Shown here: piece after piece, positions 8,585 to 16,456 of the stretch | Numbering within the stretch: the first letter of the stretch is position 1 | Layout: each line of letters begins with the position of its first letter | Source of the DNA: Terriglobia bacterium | Lineage (GTDB): Bacteria > Acidobacteriota > Terriglobia > Terriglobales > Acidobacteriaceae | Direction of reading: 5' to 3' | Assembly (NCBI GenBank): GCA_020073105.1 | Contig: JAIQFW010000008.1 | Coordinates: forward strand, 1 to 40,892 | Length of the DNA stretch: 40,892 nt | The notes under the pieces: generated by a model | Seen by the model: only the letters and a program-made list of their open reading frames with translations | Databases searched by the model: none | What the model was told of the DNA's origin: nothing | Made by a program: the position numbers and the translations under genes

Positions 8585-9523
8585 TCAGCCTTCTGAACCA
8601 TCTGTGCCCGGGCACAGCTCCACGCTGGCGGTCCTTGTCCTGCCTGCCGCGGGCAGATCGAGACACCGCCGCGCCCGTCGCACCAACGAATCGACGGTAT
8701 CTCCCGGCTCCACCGCGCCGTACCCGAACGACATCGTGATAAAGATCTGCTCGCCCCACCAACGAATGCCGGCATTGGCGACCGCCTTGCGGACGCGGTC
8801 GAGGGCCCGTTCGGCGCCCAGGGCCCCACAGTTCATCAGGATGACCAGAAATTCGTTCTCGGCCCAGCGCCCGATGAAATCGCTGGGGCGAAAATTGTTG
8901 CTCAGGTTGTGCGCCATCACTCGCAGCACGGCGTCGCACGCCTGCCGGCCGTAAGCCGCGCGGAAATGATCGAGTTCTTCGGCCCGCACGCAAATGATGC
9001 TGAAAGGAACGTGGTACTCGGCAAAGCCGGCGAGGTTCTCCCGCAGGTGAAATTGAGTGAAGCCATGACTGGCGGTGCCCGTGGTGTCGTCGAGGCAGCC
9101 GTGCGGAATAGGCTGACGCTGGTCGCGCTCGGCTTGTGCGTAACGACGCTGGGCCTCGAAGCTGGCGGCCGTGGCGACCACCGAGCCATGCGGATCGCGG
9201 ATCGCGGTGACCTGCATGACTACGGGGACCAGGTGTCCTTCTTTGTGCACTATCTGCATGCGAATTTCTGTGGACTTGCCATCATGCAGGGTGCGGGTAA
9301 AGGGACAGGTCTTGCCACACTCGCTGCAACCCTGGCCTTCACAGTGCGGTAGAACGCTCTCCCGATGAGAGCGCCCGAGAATGTCATGGCGAATATGGCC
9401 GGCTAGGTGTTCGGCACCCTCGTTCCAAAACAGAATCTTCCCGTTCCGGTCCATGACCACGACTCCGGTGTGCAGGCTATCCAAGACCAGGCGAAAGACT
9501 TCTGGACTCTGAAACTCAGCCAT
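8585..9523 (-). CDS. PAS domain protein with a degenerate GGDEF domain
   Basis: This 312-residue protein has an N-terminal PAS domain (about 5-125; FRLVLDSLHTGVVVMDRNGK) and a C-terminal GGDEF-type fold (about 145-300). The catalytic signature that should read GGDEF is AENEF (221-225, in FIGRWAENEFLVIL), so diguanylate cyclase activity is doubtful and a binding or regulatory role is more likely. The PAS domain carries Cys 61, 66, 69 and 73 in HCEGQGCSECGKTCPF, a possible metal or redox site. It lies immediately upstream of motAB in the same direction, which suggests input into stator expression or function. No transmembrane helix is seen, so it is cytoplasmic. Confidence 0.8.
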   Translation of the reverse strand: MAEFQSPEVFRLVLDSLHTGVVVMDRNGKILFWNEGAEHLAGHIRHDILGRSHRESVLPHCEGQGCSECGKTCPFTRTLHDGKSTEIRMQIVHKEGHLVPVVMQVTAIRDPHGSVVATAASFEAQRRYAQAERDQRQPIPHGCLDDTTGTASHGFTQFHLRENLAGFAEYHVPFSIICVRAEELDHFRAAYGRQACDAVLRVMAHNLSNNFRPSDFIGRWAENEFLVILMNCGALGAERALDRVRKAVANAGIRWWGEQIFITMSFGYGAVEPGDTVDSLVRRARRCLDLPAAGRTRTASVELCPGTDGSEG

Positions 9524-9775
9524 GAGGAACCCGCAAGGCTCGTAGTCTCCATCGGCGGAAACTCGACCTCACTTCAGACGCACAAGGTTGGCGAGATTGC
9601 CGGGGCTGGATGTGGCGATAGCACCATGGTGGGTGAAGCTGGCACAGAGGGGCCATTCTCAAAAGGACGCGGAAAGCATTACTCTCGGATCGAGCAGTTC
9701 TGGGGGAGGGCTGCCCGGGCGTCCTGCGACCCGAAAGGGTCAGGGGCGCCTGTCTATTTTTGGCTGCTGCTTGGA
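9524..9775. other. intergenic region with a GAAA-capped hairpin (9718-9750)
   Basis: Between the PEBP gene and the PAS/GGDEF-like gene lies a strong hairpin: GGCG...CGCC outside and GACCC-gaaa-GGGTC (9728-9741) inside. Read on the plus strand it is followed by TATTTTT, but the flanking genes are on the minus strand, where no U-tract follows. It may be a processing or attenuation structure of the minus-strand transcript. The rest of the 252 bases shows no supported gene. Confidence 0.4.
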
Positions 9776-10384
9776 TCAGCGCTGATAAGTGCCCATGAGT
9801 TCCGCTTTGCCGAGGACATGGTTCTGCATCGCCTGTTCGACTTCTTGTTTACTGCCGCCCGGTTTCAAATTCAGCATCTTGTCGAGGGCATAGAGCTTAA
9901 AAAAGTAGCGGTGCGGTGTGCCAGGAGGAGGGCAGGGGCCTCCGTAACCGATCTTGTGAAAATCGTTGCGGCCTTGGCGACCGCCGCTGGGCACTTCATC
10001 GACTTTAGGGATGCCTTCCGCCAGAGAGTTGGTTTGTGCGGGCAAATCGAACAGGACCCAATGGGTCCAGGTTCCAACCGGAGCGTCGGGATCATCGGCA
10101 AGGAGTACAAAACTCTTTGTCCCGACGGGCGATCCAGTCCAAGACATTTCAGGGGAAACATCGGCACCGTCACAGGTGAATTTCCTGGGAATCGGCCCGC
10201 CGTTCGGAAAACTGGCGCTGGAGATCACGAATGCCATAGGGCGTCCTCCTGTTGCACCTGCGGGTGCGCGGAATTCTGCTGCTTCAACCTTGTCGGCGAT
10301 GCTGCGAGGACTGCTGGCCCAGAGGAGAGCAAGACCCGCCACGGTCACCCCCAGAATCCAGTAAAAGCGGCCCTCCATGTCCAT
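9776..10384 (-). CDS. YbhB/YbcL-type phosphatidylethanolamine-binding protein family member
   Basis: This 202-residue protein has an N-terminal hydrophobic segment (about 7-24, WILGVTVAGLALLWA) that could be a signal peptide or membrane anchor. The bacterial PEBP fold follows: ISSASFPNGGPIPRKFTCDG, then LLADDPDAPVGTWTHWVLFD, which carries the conserved DPDAP and the GxWxHW pocket, then YGGPCPPPGTPHRYFFKLYALD. YbhB-like proteins bind small anionic ligands; their role is unclear. It is 44 bases downstream of the tonB-like gene and probably cotranscribed with it. Confidence 0.88.
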   Translation of the reverse strand: MDMEGRFYWILGVTVAGLALLWASSPRSIADKVEAAEFRAPAGATGGRPMAFVISSASFPNGGPIPRKFTCDGADVSPEMSWTGSPVGTKSFVLLADDPDAPVGTWTHWVLFDLPAQTNSLAEGIPKVDEVPSGGRQGRNDFHKIGYGGPCPPPGTPHRYFFKLYALDKMLNLKPGGSKQEVEQAMQNHVLGKAELMGTYQR

Positions 10385-10428
10385 GTTGGTATTCCTCGCG
10401 GGCTCAAACGGGAGCTGCTGGCCAGAAA

Positions 10429-11259
10429 TCAGTAGGTTGAGATGGTGAAATTCACCGTGATGCGTGCTTCGGTCTCAACCGGCTGCCCGTTCTGGAAGTA
10501 GGGCTTGAAGTGCCACTGCTTCACGGCCTCCCGCGCAGCGGCGGCGAGGATCGTCGGTCCGCTGACCACGCGCAGATCCTGGATGCCGCCAGTTTTATCG
10601 ATCAAAGCCTGCAGCACCACAGCGCCCTGCACCTTCATTTGCTTGGCCAGCAAGGGGTAGCTCGGCTCCACCGAGCGGGCCACCCTCTCGCTGGTGTCGC
10701 GTGACAAGAGCACGTGCGCGGCGCTGGAACCGCCGGGCTGTCCTGGCTCCGTCGTGGTGGCCGAGGAAGCAGGGGTCGGCGTGCCGGGTTGCATCTCAAC
10801 TTTGACTTGGTTGTTGGCCGGCGCGAGCGACCGGCGCTCATTTCCGGCGACCACTTCCACCTCGAGTGGCGGAAGCACAGCGCGGTCGGTGGCCGCAATG
10901 ACGGGAGAGACCGCAGCCTGGGTCTCCGGTGTGGGCGCTGGTTGGTTGGACCTGGTGTTCTTGCTATCACCCTTTCGAGTCAGGGTGGGCGGGGGATGCG
11001 GGAGAGCCTCCCGGGAAGCCATCGCAGCTGCCGGGTTCTGGGCGGGGGTGGAGGCGGTTCCCTGGGATGCACCTAGATCGCTGGCTTGTGAGTCGGGTGG
11101 GGGAGCGGACGGGAACCACACCTGGCGGTCCTTAACCAGGACCACAATCAGGGCCGCCAGCAGGACTGCCAGGGCAATGAGCATGCGACGTCGCTGCTGT
11201 TGTTCGGGAGCAAGGTCGCGAACTTCCAGATTGTGGTTGTCTTTCAAGGTGATCGGCAT
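10429..11259 (-). CDS. TonB-like energy transducer
   Basis: The 276-residue product has a short cytoplasmic start, one transmembrane helix (about 26-43, MLIALAVLLAALIVVLV), a long Pro/Ala/Thr-rich periplasmic spacer and a C-terminal TonB domain (about 185-276). The domain contains SVEPSYPLLAKQMKVQGAVV and AVKQWHFKPYFQNGQPVETE. TonB proteins transmit proton-motive force to outer-membrane receptors; no ExbBD or receptor gene is nearby. It is divergent from the first crp gene, and the 236-base shared region holds three CRP-like palindromes, so it may belong to the same regulon. Confidence 0.85.
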   Translation of the reverse strand: MPITLKDNHNLEVRDLAPEQQQRRRMLIALAVLLAALIVVLVKDRQVWFPSAPPPDSQASDLGASQGTASTPAQNPAAAMASREALPHPPPTLTRKGDSKNTRSNQPAPTPETQAAVSPVIAATDRAVLPPLEVEVVAGNERRSLAPANNQVKVEMQPGTPTPASSATTTEPGQPGGSSAAHVLLSRDTSERVARSVEPSYPLLAKQMKVQGAVVLQALIDKTGGIQDLRVVSGPTILAAAAREAVKQWHFKPYFQNGQPVETEARITVNFTISTY

Positions 11260-11348
11260 GGGTCACTCCCGCCCCGCCGGGACAGGGCATTCGCCTTAGT
11301 ATGCCTCGAAACGGCCTCCAAAGCTACTCTTAGCCCATGCCTCCCTTC

Positions 11349-11366
11349 TTGTGAGTTAGATCACAA
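11349..11366. promoter_or_regulatory. perfect Crp-type operator (site 1, tonB/crp divergent region)
   Basis: TTGTGA-GTTAGA-TCACAA is a perfect 6-6-6 palindrome matching the CRP/HcpR consensus TGTGA-N6-TCACA. Its centre is 22 bp (two helical turns) from site 2. It lies 90 bases from the tonB-like start and 138 bases before the crp start. Confidence 0.8.
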
Positions 11367-11370
11367 CCGG

Positions 11371-11388
11371 CTGTGGTGCCAGTCACAG
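11371..11388. promoter_or_regulatory. Crp-type operator (site 2, tonB/crp divergent region)
   Basis: CTGTGG-TGCCAG-TCACAG is a TGTGA-N6-TCACA palindrome with one mismatch in the left half (G for A). Centred 22 bp from site 1, so both would be bound on the same DNA face. Confidence 0.65.
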
Positions 11389-11419
11389 CTAAGGGTTTCG
11401 CAGAGGGCGGACACTAGCT

Positions 11420-11437
11420 TCGTGACGCACATCACAA
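11420..11437. promoter_or_regulatory. Crp-type operator (site 3, nearest to crp)
   Basis: TCGTGA-CGCACA-TCACAA matches the operator in all but one position. Its centre is about 67 bases before the GTG start of the crp gene, suitable for autoregulation. Confidence 0.65.
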
Positions 11438-11495
11438 GCACCGGTTCACTGCCAACCCCGGCCAGTGCCCAGACCAGCGTCGCAGGGGGTGATTC

Positions 11496-12218
11496 GTGCT
11501 CTCACCATACGGGCTCGACATTATCGAAAGCTGTCTGACTTGCAAGACGCGGACCGAGCGGCTCTTCTGTGACCTGCCCGGGGCGGCGTTGCAAGCGTTT
11601 GAAAACATCAAGTACGCGACCGCCTATCCCAAGGGTGCGGTGCTATTCGTGGAAGGGCAGGCCCCACGCGGCATCTTCGTGCTGTGCAAAGGCAGAGTGA
11701 AGATGTCCATCTGCGCCACCGATGGAAAGACATTGATTGTAAGAATTGCCGAGCCCGGAGAAGTGCTCGGCTTGAGCGCCGCGGTCTCCGGCAAGCCCTA
11801 CGAATTGACCGCGGAGACGATTGATCCCTGCCAGGTGAACTTCGTGAAGCGGGACGACTTCCTGCGTTTTCTCAAGGAGCATTCCGACGCCTGCTTCAAG
11901 GTCGCCGAGCAGTTGAGTGAGAAGTACAACACCGCTTGCCACGAGGTACGTTCCCTAGGCCTGTCTCATTCGGCTGGCGAGAAACTGGCTAAACTGCTGC
12001 TGGAGTGGACTTCGAAGAATGGGGAAACGGCCAAGCAGGAGCCCCGGCTACGGCTGGCGCTTACCCACGAAGAAATCGCCCAGATGATCGGTACCTCACG
12101 GGAGACGGTGACCCGGCTGTTTGCCGATCTGAAAAAACGGCAGATCGTGCAGGCCAAGGGTTCCACCTTGGTGATCCGCAACAAGGCTGCGCTGAAGCTG
12201 ATTGCCAGCAATAACTAA
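11496..12218 (+). CDS. Crp/Fnr family transcription regulator, Cys-rich N-terminus
   Basis: This 240-residue regulator has a cyclic-nucleotide-binding-type beta barrel (about 30-125), a long dimerisation helix and a winged HTH (about 165-235). The recognition helix reads GTSRETVTRL, with Arg202, Glu203 and Arg207 where CRP has R180, E181 and R185, which predicts TGTGA-type half sites. Cys 13, 16 and 25 (C-x2-C-x8-C), with 64, 73 and 112, could hold an iron-sulfur cluster as in FNR, but the spacing differs and this is unproven. The start is GTG at 11496 with AGGGGGTGA upstream. Three matching palindromes precede it. Likely the master regulator of the cytochrome region. Confidence 0.88.
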   Translation: MLSPYGLDIIESCLTCKTRTERLFCDLPGAALQAFENIKYATAYPKGAVLFVEGQAPRGIFVLCKGRVKMSICATDGKTLIVRIAEPGEVLGLSAAVSGKPYELTAETIDPCQVNFVKRDDFLRFLKEHSDACFKVAEQLSEKYNTACHEVRSLGLSHSAGEKLAKLLLEWTSKNGETAKQEPRLRLALTHEEIAQMIGTSRETVTRLFADLKKRQIVQAKGSTLVIRNKAALKLIASNN

Positions 12219-12246
12219 CGGCCCGATGTGTCAGGGTCACGCTGAC

Positions 12247-12264
12247 GGGTGACTGCTATCACTG
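12247..12264. promoter_or_regulatory. weak Crp-type operator before the truncated crp
   Basis: GGGTGA-CTGCTA-TCACTG keeps the GTGA-N6-TCAC core but differs in the outer positions. Its centre is 41 bases before the ATG at 12297. Confidence 0.4.
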
Positions 12265-12296
12265 TTTTTCGCGCTGCTGTGGGTTATTCAGAGGGC

Positions 12297-12794
12297 ATGG
12301 ACAGTGTCATCCAACCCAGCTGTCTCGAATGCGGGGAACGGGCCGACCGTGCGTTCTGCGATCTTCCGGCCGATACCTTGCGCGACTTCGACGGGTTGAA
12401 GTCCGTACTTGTGTATCCGCGGGGCACGGCTCTGTTTCGGGAAGGGCATGCCGCGCGGGATATCTTCGTTCTCTGCTCCGGCCGGGCAAGGCTGTCGGTA
12501 TGCTCGGAAGCCGGTAGGCGCTTGACGCTGCGAGTTGCAGGGCCCGGTGAAATTCTGGGATTGAGCGCCGCACTTGCAGGCAGTGCGCATGAGGTGACGG
12601 CGGAACTGCTGGAAAATGCCCAGGTGGCGGTGATCAAGCGCAAGGACCTGCTGCAATTTCTGCGAGGCCACCGCGAAGCCTGCCTGCAGGACGTGGGCCT
12701 GCGCAGTCAGGACCTGCACATCGCCTATGACCGGGTGCGCGCGGTCGGATTGGGCCGTGGCCGACGGTGCCGGACAGTGGCGCGAGTGCACTAA
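12297..12794 (+). CDS. Crp/Fnr-type sensor domain lacking the DNA-binding domain
   Basis: The 165-residue product is clearly paralogous to the preceding regulator through the sensor barrel and dimer helix. It keeps C-x2-C-x8-C (CLECGERADRAFC), FVLC, SVC and the segment RVAGPGEILGLSAAL. It ends at RVRAVGLGRG followed by about 11 unrelated residues, exactly where the winged HTH should begin. I found no HTH in the other frames downstream. The start at 12297 has AGAGGGC upstream. It could be a decaying duplicate or a stand-alone sensor that forms heterodimers with the full-length protein. The intact sensor part and its own RBS mildly favour retained function. Confidence 0.75.
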   Translation: MDSVIQPSCLECGERADRAFCDLPADTLRDFDGLKSVLVYPRGTALFREGHAARDIFVLCSGRARLSVCSEAGRRLTLRVAGPGEILGLSAALAGSAHEVTAELLENAQVAVIKRKDLLQFLRGHREACLQDVGLRSQDLHIAYDRVRAVGLGRGRRCRTVARVH

Positions 12795-12943
12795 TCGATG
12801 TCTCACTAGCTTGTCTTAGGCCCGGTCTTCACCCAAGTTCCGGGTGGCGTGTTTGGTTTCCCCATCTTGCCGGTTCCGCTCGGGGATCCCGCCTCCTCTC
12901 ATTCTCAAAATGAAACTAAGGGGATGCCCAATAGTAATCATCC

Positions 12944-12963
12944 CTTGTGACAGATATCACAAG
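12944..12963. promoter_or_regulatory. perfect Crp-type operator before the decaheme cytochrome/porin genes
   Basis: CTTGTGA-CAGATA-TCACAAG is a perfect palindrome with the same TTGTGA/TCACAA arms as site 1 of the crp gene. Its centre lies about 95 bases upstream of the cytochrome ATG at 13049, compatible with class I activation at a promoter some 30-50 bases from the start codon. Confidence 0.8.
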
Positions 12964-13048
12964 CAACCCGGACGAAGTTGCGATAAGTTCGGTCAAGTAA
13001 CCTCGAACCCAACAACCCCGAAACTGATGACACATGGGAGAGTACAAG

Positions 13049-13975
13049 ATGAAAACACTCATGGCTGGGGCACGGTTCATGTGCATAGTTGCAGCCGCTG
13101 TGCTATGGCTGGGGCCGTTCCGTCTGGCCGCAGCTGCAGGCTCTAGCCCGCAAGACAAGTCCGCAGCGGCGCTGCCCAAAGACACAGCCCAATACGTTGG
13201 CGCGGACGTCTGCAAGACTTGCCATGAAGACGTTTACAAGAAGGAATTTGCCGCCACGCCGCATTTCAAGACCACGCTCGAAAACGGACACGGTTGCGAA
13301 TCCTGTCACGGGCCAGGTTCGGCACACGTGGAAGGCGGCGGCGATGTCAGCAAAATTACAAGTTTCAAGAGCCTGTCGCGGCAGGATGCCAGCGCTCGCT
13401 GCCTGAGTTGTCACGGCGAGGCCCACGAGCAGCGCCGGTTTGCTCAGTCACCGCATAACAGCAATGACGTGGGATGCTTGGACTGCCATTCCCCGCACCA
13501 TGCCAAAGAGCCGCAGCGCCTGTTGGTGCAGAACCAGCCCCAGCTGTGTTACGGCTGCCACACCTCGGCGAAGGCGGACTTTGCCAAGCCATTTCATCAT
13601 CGCGTAGAGCAGGGGTTGATCCAGTGCAGCGACTGCCACAGCGTCCACGGGACAGGCCCCGTGCGTCAAGTCAGGGCGCTTCCGAGCGGGGACTTCGTTT
13701 GCTACAAGTGCCATGCTGATAAGCAGGGGCCCTTCGTTTACGAGCATGTCCCGGTGAAGACCGAGGGCTGTGCCAGCTGCCACACCCCGCATGGCTCCAC
13801 CAATCCGCGGCTGCTGCGGGTCAGCCAGATCAACCTGCTCTGCCTGCAGTGCCACACCTTCCCCACGCAGGGACCGATCGGGCCGGCGCATAACCAATCG
13901 CAGAAGTACCAGGCGTGCACCATGTGCCATGGGGCCATTCACGGTTCCAACTTCAGCAACGTATTTTTCAAGTGA
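13049..13975 (+). CDS. periplasmic decaheme c-type cytochrome, MtrA/DmsE/PioA type
   Basis: This 308-residue protein has a signal peptide (MKTLMAGARF, Ala-rich core, processing near residue 30) and exactly ten CxxCH motifs, at about 55, 83, 118, 143, 167, 193, 218, 241, 265 and 290. The even spacing and length match the DmsE/MtrA/PioA family, which forms a heme wire across the outer membrane inside an MtrB-type porin. The gene for such a porin begins 83 bases downstream, making the assignment strong. The ATG at 13049 is preferred to one at 13034 because GGGAG precedes it by eight bases and the signal peptide begins there. A perfect Crp-type palindrome lies upstream. Confidence 0.92.
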   Translation: MKTLMAGARFMCIVAAAVLWLGPFRLAAAAGSSPQDKSAAALPKDTAQYVGADVCKTCHEDVYKKEFAATPHFKTTLENGHGCESCHGPGSAHVEGGGDVSKITSFKSLSRQDASARCLSCHGEAHEQRRFAQSPHNSNDVGCLDCHSPHHAKEPQRLLVQNQPQLCYGCHTSAKADFAKPFHHRVEQGLIQCSDCHSVHGTGPVRQVRALPSGDFVCYKCHADKQGPFVYEHVPVKTEGCASCHTPHGSTNPRLLRVSQINLLCLQCHTFPTQGPIGPAHNQSQKYQACTMCHGAIHGSNFSNVFFK

Positions 13976-14058
13976 GGTCACCGATGACTTTAAAAAGAAA
14001 TCTTGCCAGCCCTTCACCCATCGGTCCTTCTGCTGAACGAGTTATCCGGAGGCAGGCT

Positions 14059-16263
14059 ATGAAGTCACAGTGTCGTGGTTTCTTGTGTTGCGCGCTTCTT
14101 CTGGTGGGGCTGCGATGGTCAGCCTTCGCCCAATCCTCCAGCGGGCAGGACCCGCAGGAAGGGATCAGTTCCGGAGGCTACACGATCCACAGTTCAACCG
14201 AGATCGGATACCGCTTCAGCGACCGAACCGGTAACGCCGGGATGTACGACACTCTCGTCGATCTGCATCAGGGGCCGCGGTTCCTGGAACAGACGTTGTC
14301 GATGCAATCCCAGACCCACCAGGGTATGTTCTTCGACAACCTGTTCATCAGCAGCTTCGGCTGGGGCGGCGAGCCGGAGAACGCTTTACGCCTGCGGGCC
14401 GACAAGGACAAGTGGTACAACTTTCAGGCCAGCTTTCGTCGCGACCATAATTTCTTCGATTACAACCTGCTGGCCAATCCGCTGAATCCCTCGTCTTCCA
14501 CACCGTCGGTCCCGATTACGGACTCGCCCCACGAATTTGCCAGCACCCGGCGCATGAGCGACTTCGATCTCACGATACTGCCCCAGTCCAAGCTGAGTTT
14601 CCGGCTGGGCTACTCACGCAACAATATGACGGGTCCGTCGTTCAGCAGTTTCCACGAAGGCACCGATGTCCTGCTCGCCCAGCCTTGGAACACCACGCTG
14701 AACTCCTACCGCATGGGGGTGGATTGGAAGCTGGCGCCGCGTACGGTCGTAAGCTACGACCAGTTCCTGGATTACTACAAAGGGGACACGAACGACTTCC
14801 TGTTCCCCACATTTCCGGCGTTGCTGCCGGGAGGAACCCCAGTCTATCTGGGTTTGCCCTTCGACACCGTGAACCGCATCCCGTGTGCAGTACCCCAGGG
14901 GGCGACCAGCCTGATCAGCCCCACGGGTGTCCTGAACAACATCGCATGCAACGGCTATTTCAGCTACTCCCGCCTGCAGCGGGTCCGCACCTCGATCCCG
15001 ACCGAGCGGCTGAGCCTGCGCAGCAACTATTGGAGCCGGTTGGATCTGACGGCTTCGTATGCCTACAGTGATGCCGATCTGACCACACCAATTACCGAAT
15101 CGTTCAACGGTCTGGTGAGTCGCACCGGCACCCGTGCATTTTCAAACACCGGCACGGGCGGCGCCCACCGCATCTCCGATGTGCTGGACTTACAGACGAC
15201 GTTGTATCTGGTGAAGCACCTGCGCCTGGTGAACAAGTTCTACTTCTGGGGGTATCGCATTCCGGAAAACGGTACTTTCACCGAGGTCGACAGTAACTGC
15301 ACAGCCAATTGCAACTTGCTGACTCCGCTGAGCGGTACCGCTCCGGCAACCACCGACACCCTGACGCAATCGTCCTTCAACCAGAACTGGAAGCGGAACC
15401 AGACGGAACTGGTGTGGGACGCCACCAGCAAGCTGGGTGCACGCATCGGCTACCGCTACGGCAACCGGAGATTTGATCATTTCATCGATTTCGTCGGCGA
15501 TGACGACCACGTCACCGTGCATGAGCAGACCGCGCTTTTTGGTGTCTGGGCCAGGCCCGTGCATCGCCTGCGGCTAAACTTTGATGTCGAGCATACAAAC
15601 TACGACCACACGATTGTGCGGATTGGCCCTCGCAAGGAGTCGCGTTACCGATTCCAGACCAACTATGCACCCCGTCCCTGGGCGGTATTAGGAGGGTCGA
15701 TCAACATTCTGGAGAATTCGAACGGAGACTCCGCCACCAACTTCAGAGGCCACAATCGCAACTTCGGCTTCAACGCTTCATTCACACCGCGGGAACGTTA
15801 TGGAGTGGATCTGGCGTACAACTACAACGATTTTCTGCAGAATGCCCTCATCTGCTTCAACGACTCGGACGTGACTCTGCCGGTCGTGGCCAATGCCGGT
15901 TCCTGCGCTGTGAACGACCCAAACAATCCGTTGCTAACTGACTCCTACTACGTGAACAACAATCACTTTGGCATGGCCACGCTGATGGTTAAGCCGGTCA
16001 AGCGGGTCACCACCCGGCTAGGCTACAGCATCACGAGTGTGGACGGGAGGACAACCCAGTTCAACGCTTTGCAGCCGCTCGGCCCGTTGCAGTACAAGTA
16101 TCAGCAGCCGGTGGCTGATCTGGGTGTGGATTTGGGTCACAACCTGACCTGGAACACCAGTTGGAATTACTACCAGTACCGGGAAGGCTCGTTCGTGGGG
16201 CCAACGACCAGCCGCTACTTTCACACCAACAACGCCACTCTGTCTCTGCGCTACGCGTTTTGA
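14059..16263 (+). CDS. outer-membrane beta-barrel porin, MtrB/PioB-like
   Basis: The 734-residue product has a signal peptide (MKSQCRGFLCCALLLVGLRW, processed after SAFAQ). A long series of amphipathic beta strands rich in Tyr/Trp/Asn/Asp turns follows, and the protein ends TLSLRYAF, with the terminal Phe typical of BAM-assembled outer-membrane barrels. Size and location just behind a decaheme cytochrome fit the MtrB/PioB/MtoB family, which sheathes that cytochrome. The CxxC near the mature N-terminus of Shewanella MtrB is absent. The start at 14059 has GGAGG upstream. No outer-surface cytochrome (MtrC/OmcA) gene follows. A strong terminator closes the unit. Confidence 0.82.
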   Translation: MKSQCRGFLCCALLLVGLRWSAFAQSSSGQDPQEGISSGGYTIHSSTEIGYRFSDRTGNAGMYDTLVDLHQGPRFLEQTLSMQSQTHQGMFFDNLFISSFGWGGEPENALRLRADKDKWYNFQASFRRDHNFFDYNLLANPLNPSSSTPSVPITDSPHEFASTRRMSDFDLTILPQSKLSFRLGYSRNNMTGPSFSSFHEGTDVLLAQPWNTTLNSYRMGVDWKLAPRTVVSYDQFLDYYKGDTNDFLFPTFPALLPGGTPVYLGLPFDTVNRIPCAVPQGATSLISPTGVLNNIACNGYFSYSRLQRVRTSIPTERLSLRSNYWSRLDLTASYAYSDADLTTPITESFNGLVSRTGTRAFSNTGTGGAHRISDVLDLQTTLYLVKHLRLVNKFYFWGYRIPENGTFTEVDSNCTANCNLLTPLSGTAPATTDTLTQSSFNQNWKRNQTELVWDATSKLGARIGYRYGNRRFDHFIDFVGDDDHVTVHEQTALFGVWARPVHRLRLNFDVEHTNYDHTIVRIGPRKESRYRFQTNYAPRPWAVLGGSINILENSNGDSATNFRGHNRNFGFNASFTPRERYGVDLAYNYNDFLQNALICFNDSDVTLPVVANAGSCAVNDPNNPLLTDSYYVNNNHFGMATLMVKPVKRVTTRLGYSITSVDGRTTQFNALQPLGPLQYKYQQPVADLGVDLGHNLTWNTSWNYYQYREGSFVGPTTSRYFHTNNATLSLRYAF

Positions 16264-16283
16264 TGGGCAATTTTCCCTCCCCC

Positions 16284-16314
16284 GGGGCGGCGCTTGCGTC
16301 GCCCCTTCTTTTTC
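16284..16314 (+). terminator. intrinsic terminator after the porin gene
   Basis: GGGGCGGCG-cttg-CGTCGCCCC (16284-16305) forms a nine-pair stem with one G-U pair and a four-base loop, followed by TTCTTTTT. It lies 20 bases after the porin stop and separates the cytochrome/porin pair from the next cytochrome gene. Confidence 0.9.
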
Positions 16315-16332
16315 CCCCTTGATTCCAGCCCC

Positions 16333-16350
16333 ATGTGATACACATCACGG
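16333..16350. promoter_or_regulatory. Crp-type operator before the 11-heme cytochrome
   Basis: ATGTGA-TACACA-TCACGG matches TGTGA-N6-TCACA with one mismatch at the outer right position. It lies after the terminator and about 115 bases before the ATG at 16457. Confidence 0.65.
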
Positions 16351-16456
16351 GAGCGAGTGAGGCCACTCATTGCCGGTTCCTGTGTCGCCCAAGAAGAATG
16401 GAATTGCGGCAAGGGCCCGCACCAGGATGGTGGGGACAGACCGAAGAAGAGGGAAA

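Noticed and set aside
8580-8993. A 138-residue N-terminal extension of motA
   Set aside because: It overlaps the PAS/GGDEF-like gene antisense-free but in another frame on the same strand, is Arg/Gly-rich without homology, and the MotA N-terminus begins precisely at 8579.
9524-9775. A possible c-di-GMP riboswitch upstream of the PAS/GGDEF-like gene
   Set aside because: A GAAA-capped hairpin is present, but the conserved GEMM-I core segments were not found on the minus strand.
9407-10435. A long plus-strand open frame across the PEBP gene
   Set aside because: It is antisense to the PEBP gene, has no domain or RBS, and the PEBP motifs on the minus strand are unmistakable.
12229-12246. GTCAG-N7-CTGAC palindrome as another Crp site
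   Set aside because: The spacer is seven and the arms lack TGTGA; it overlaps the region of the weak Crp-type site and is probably chance.
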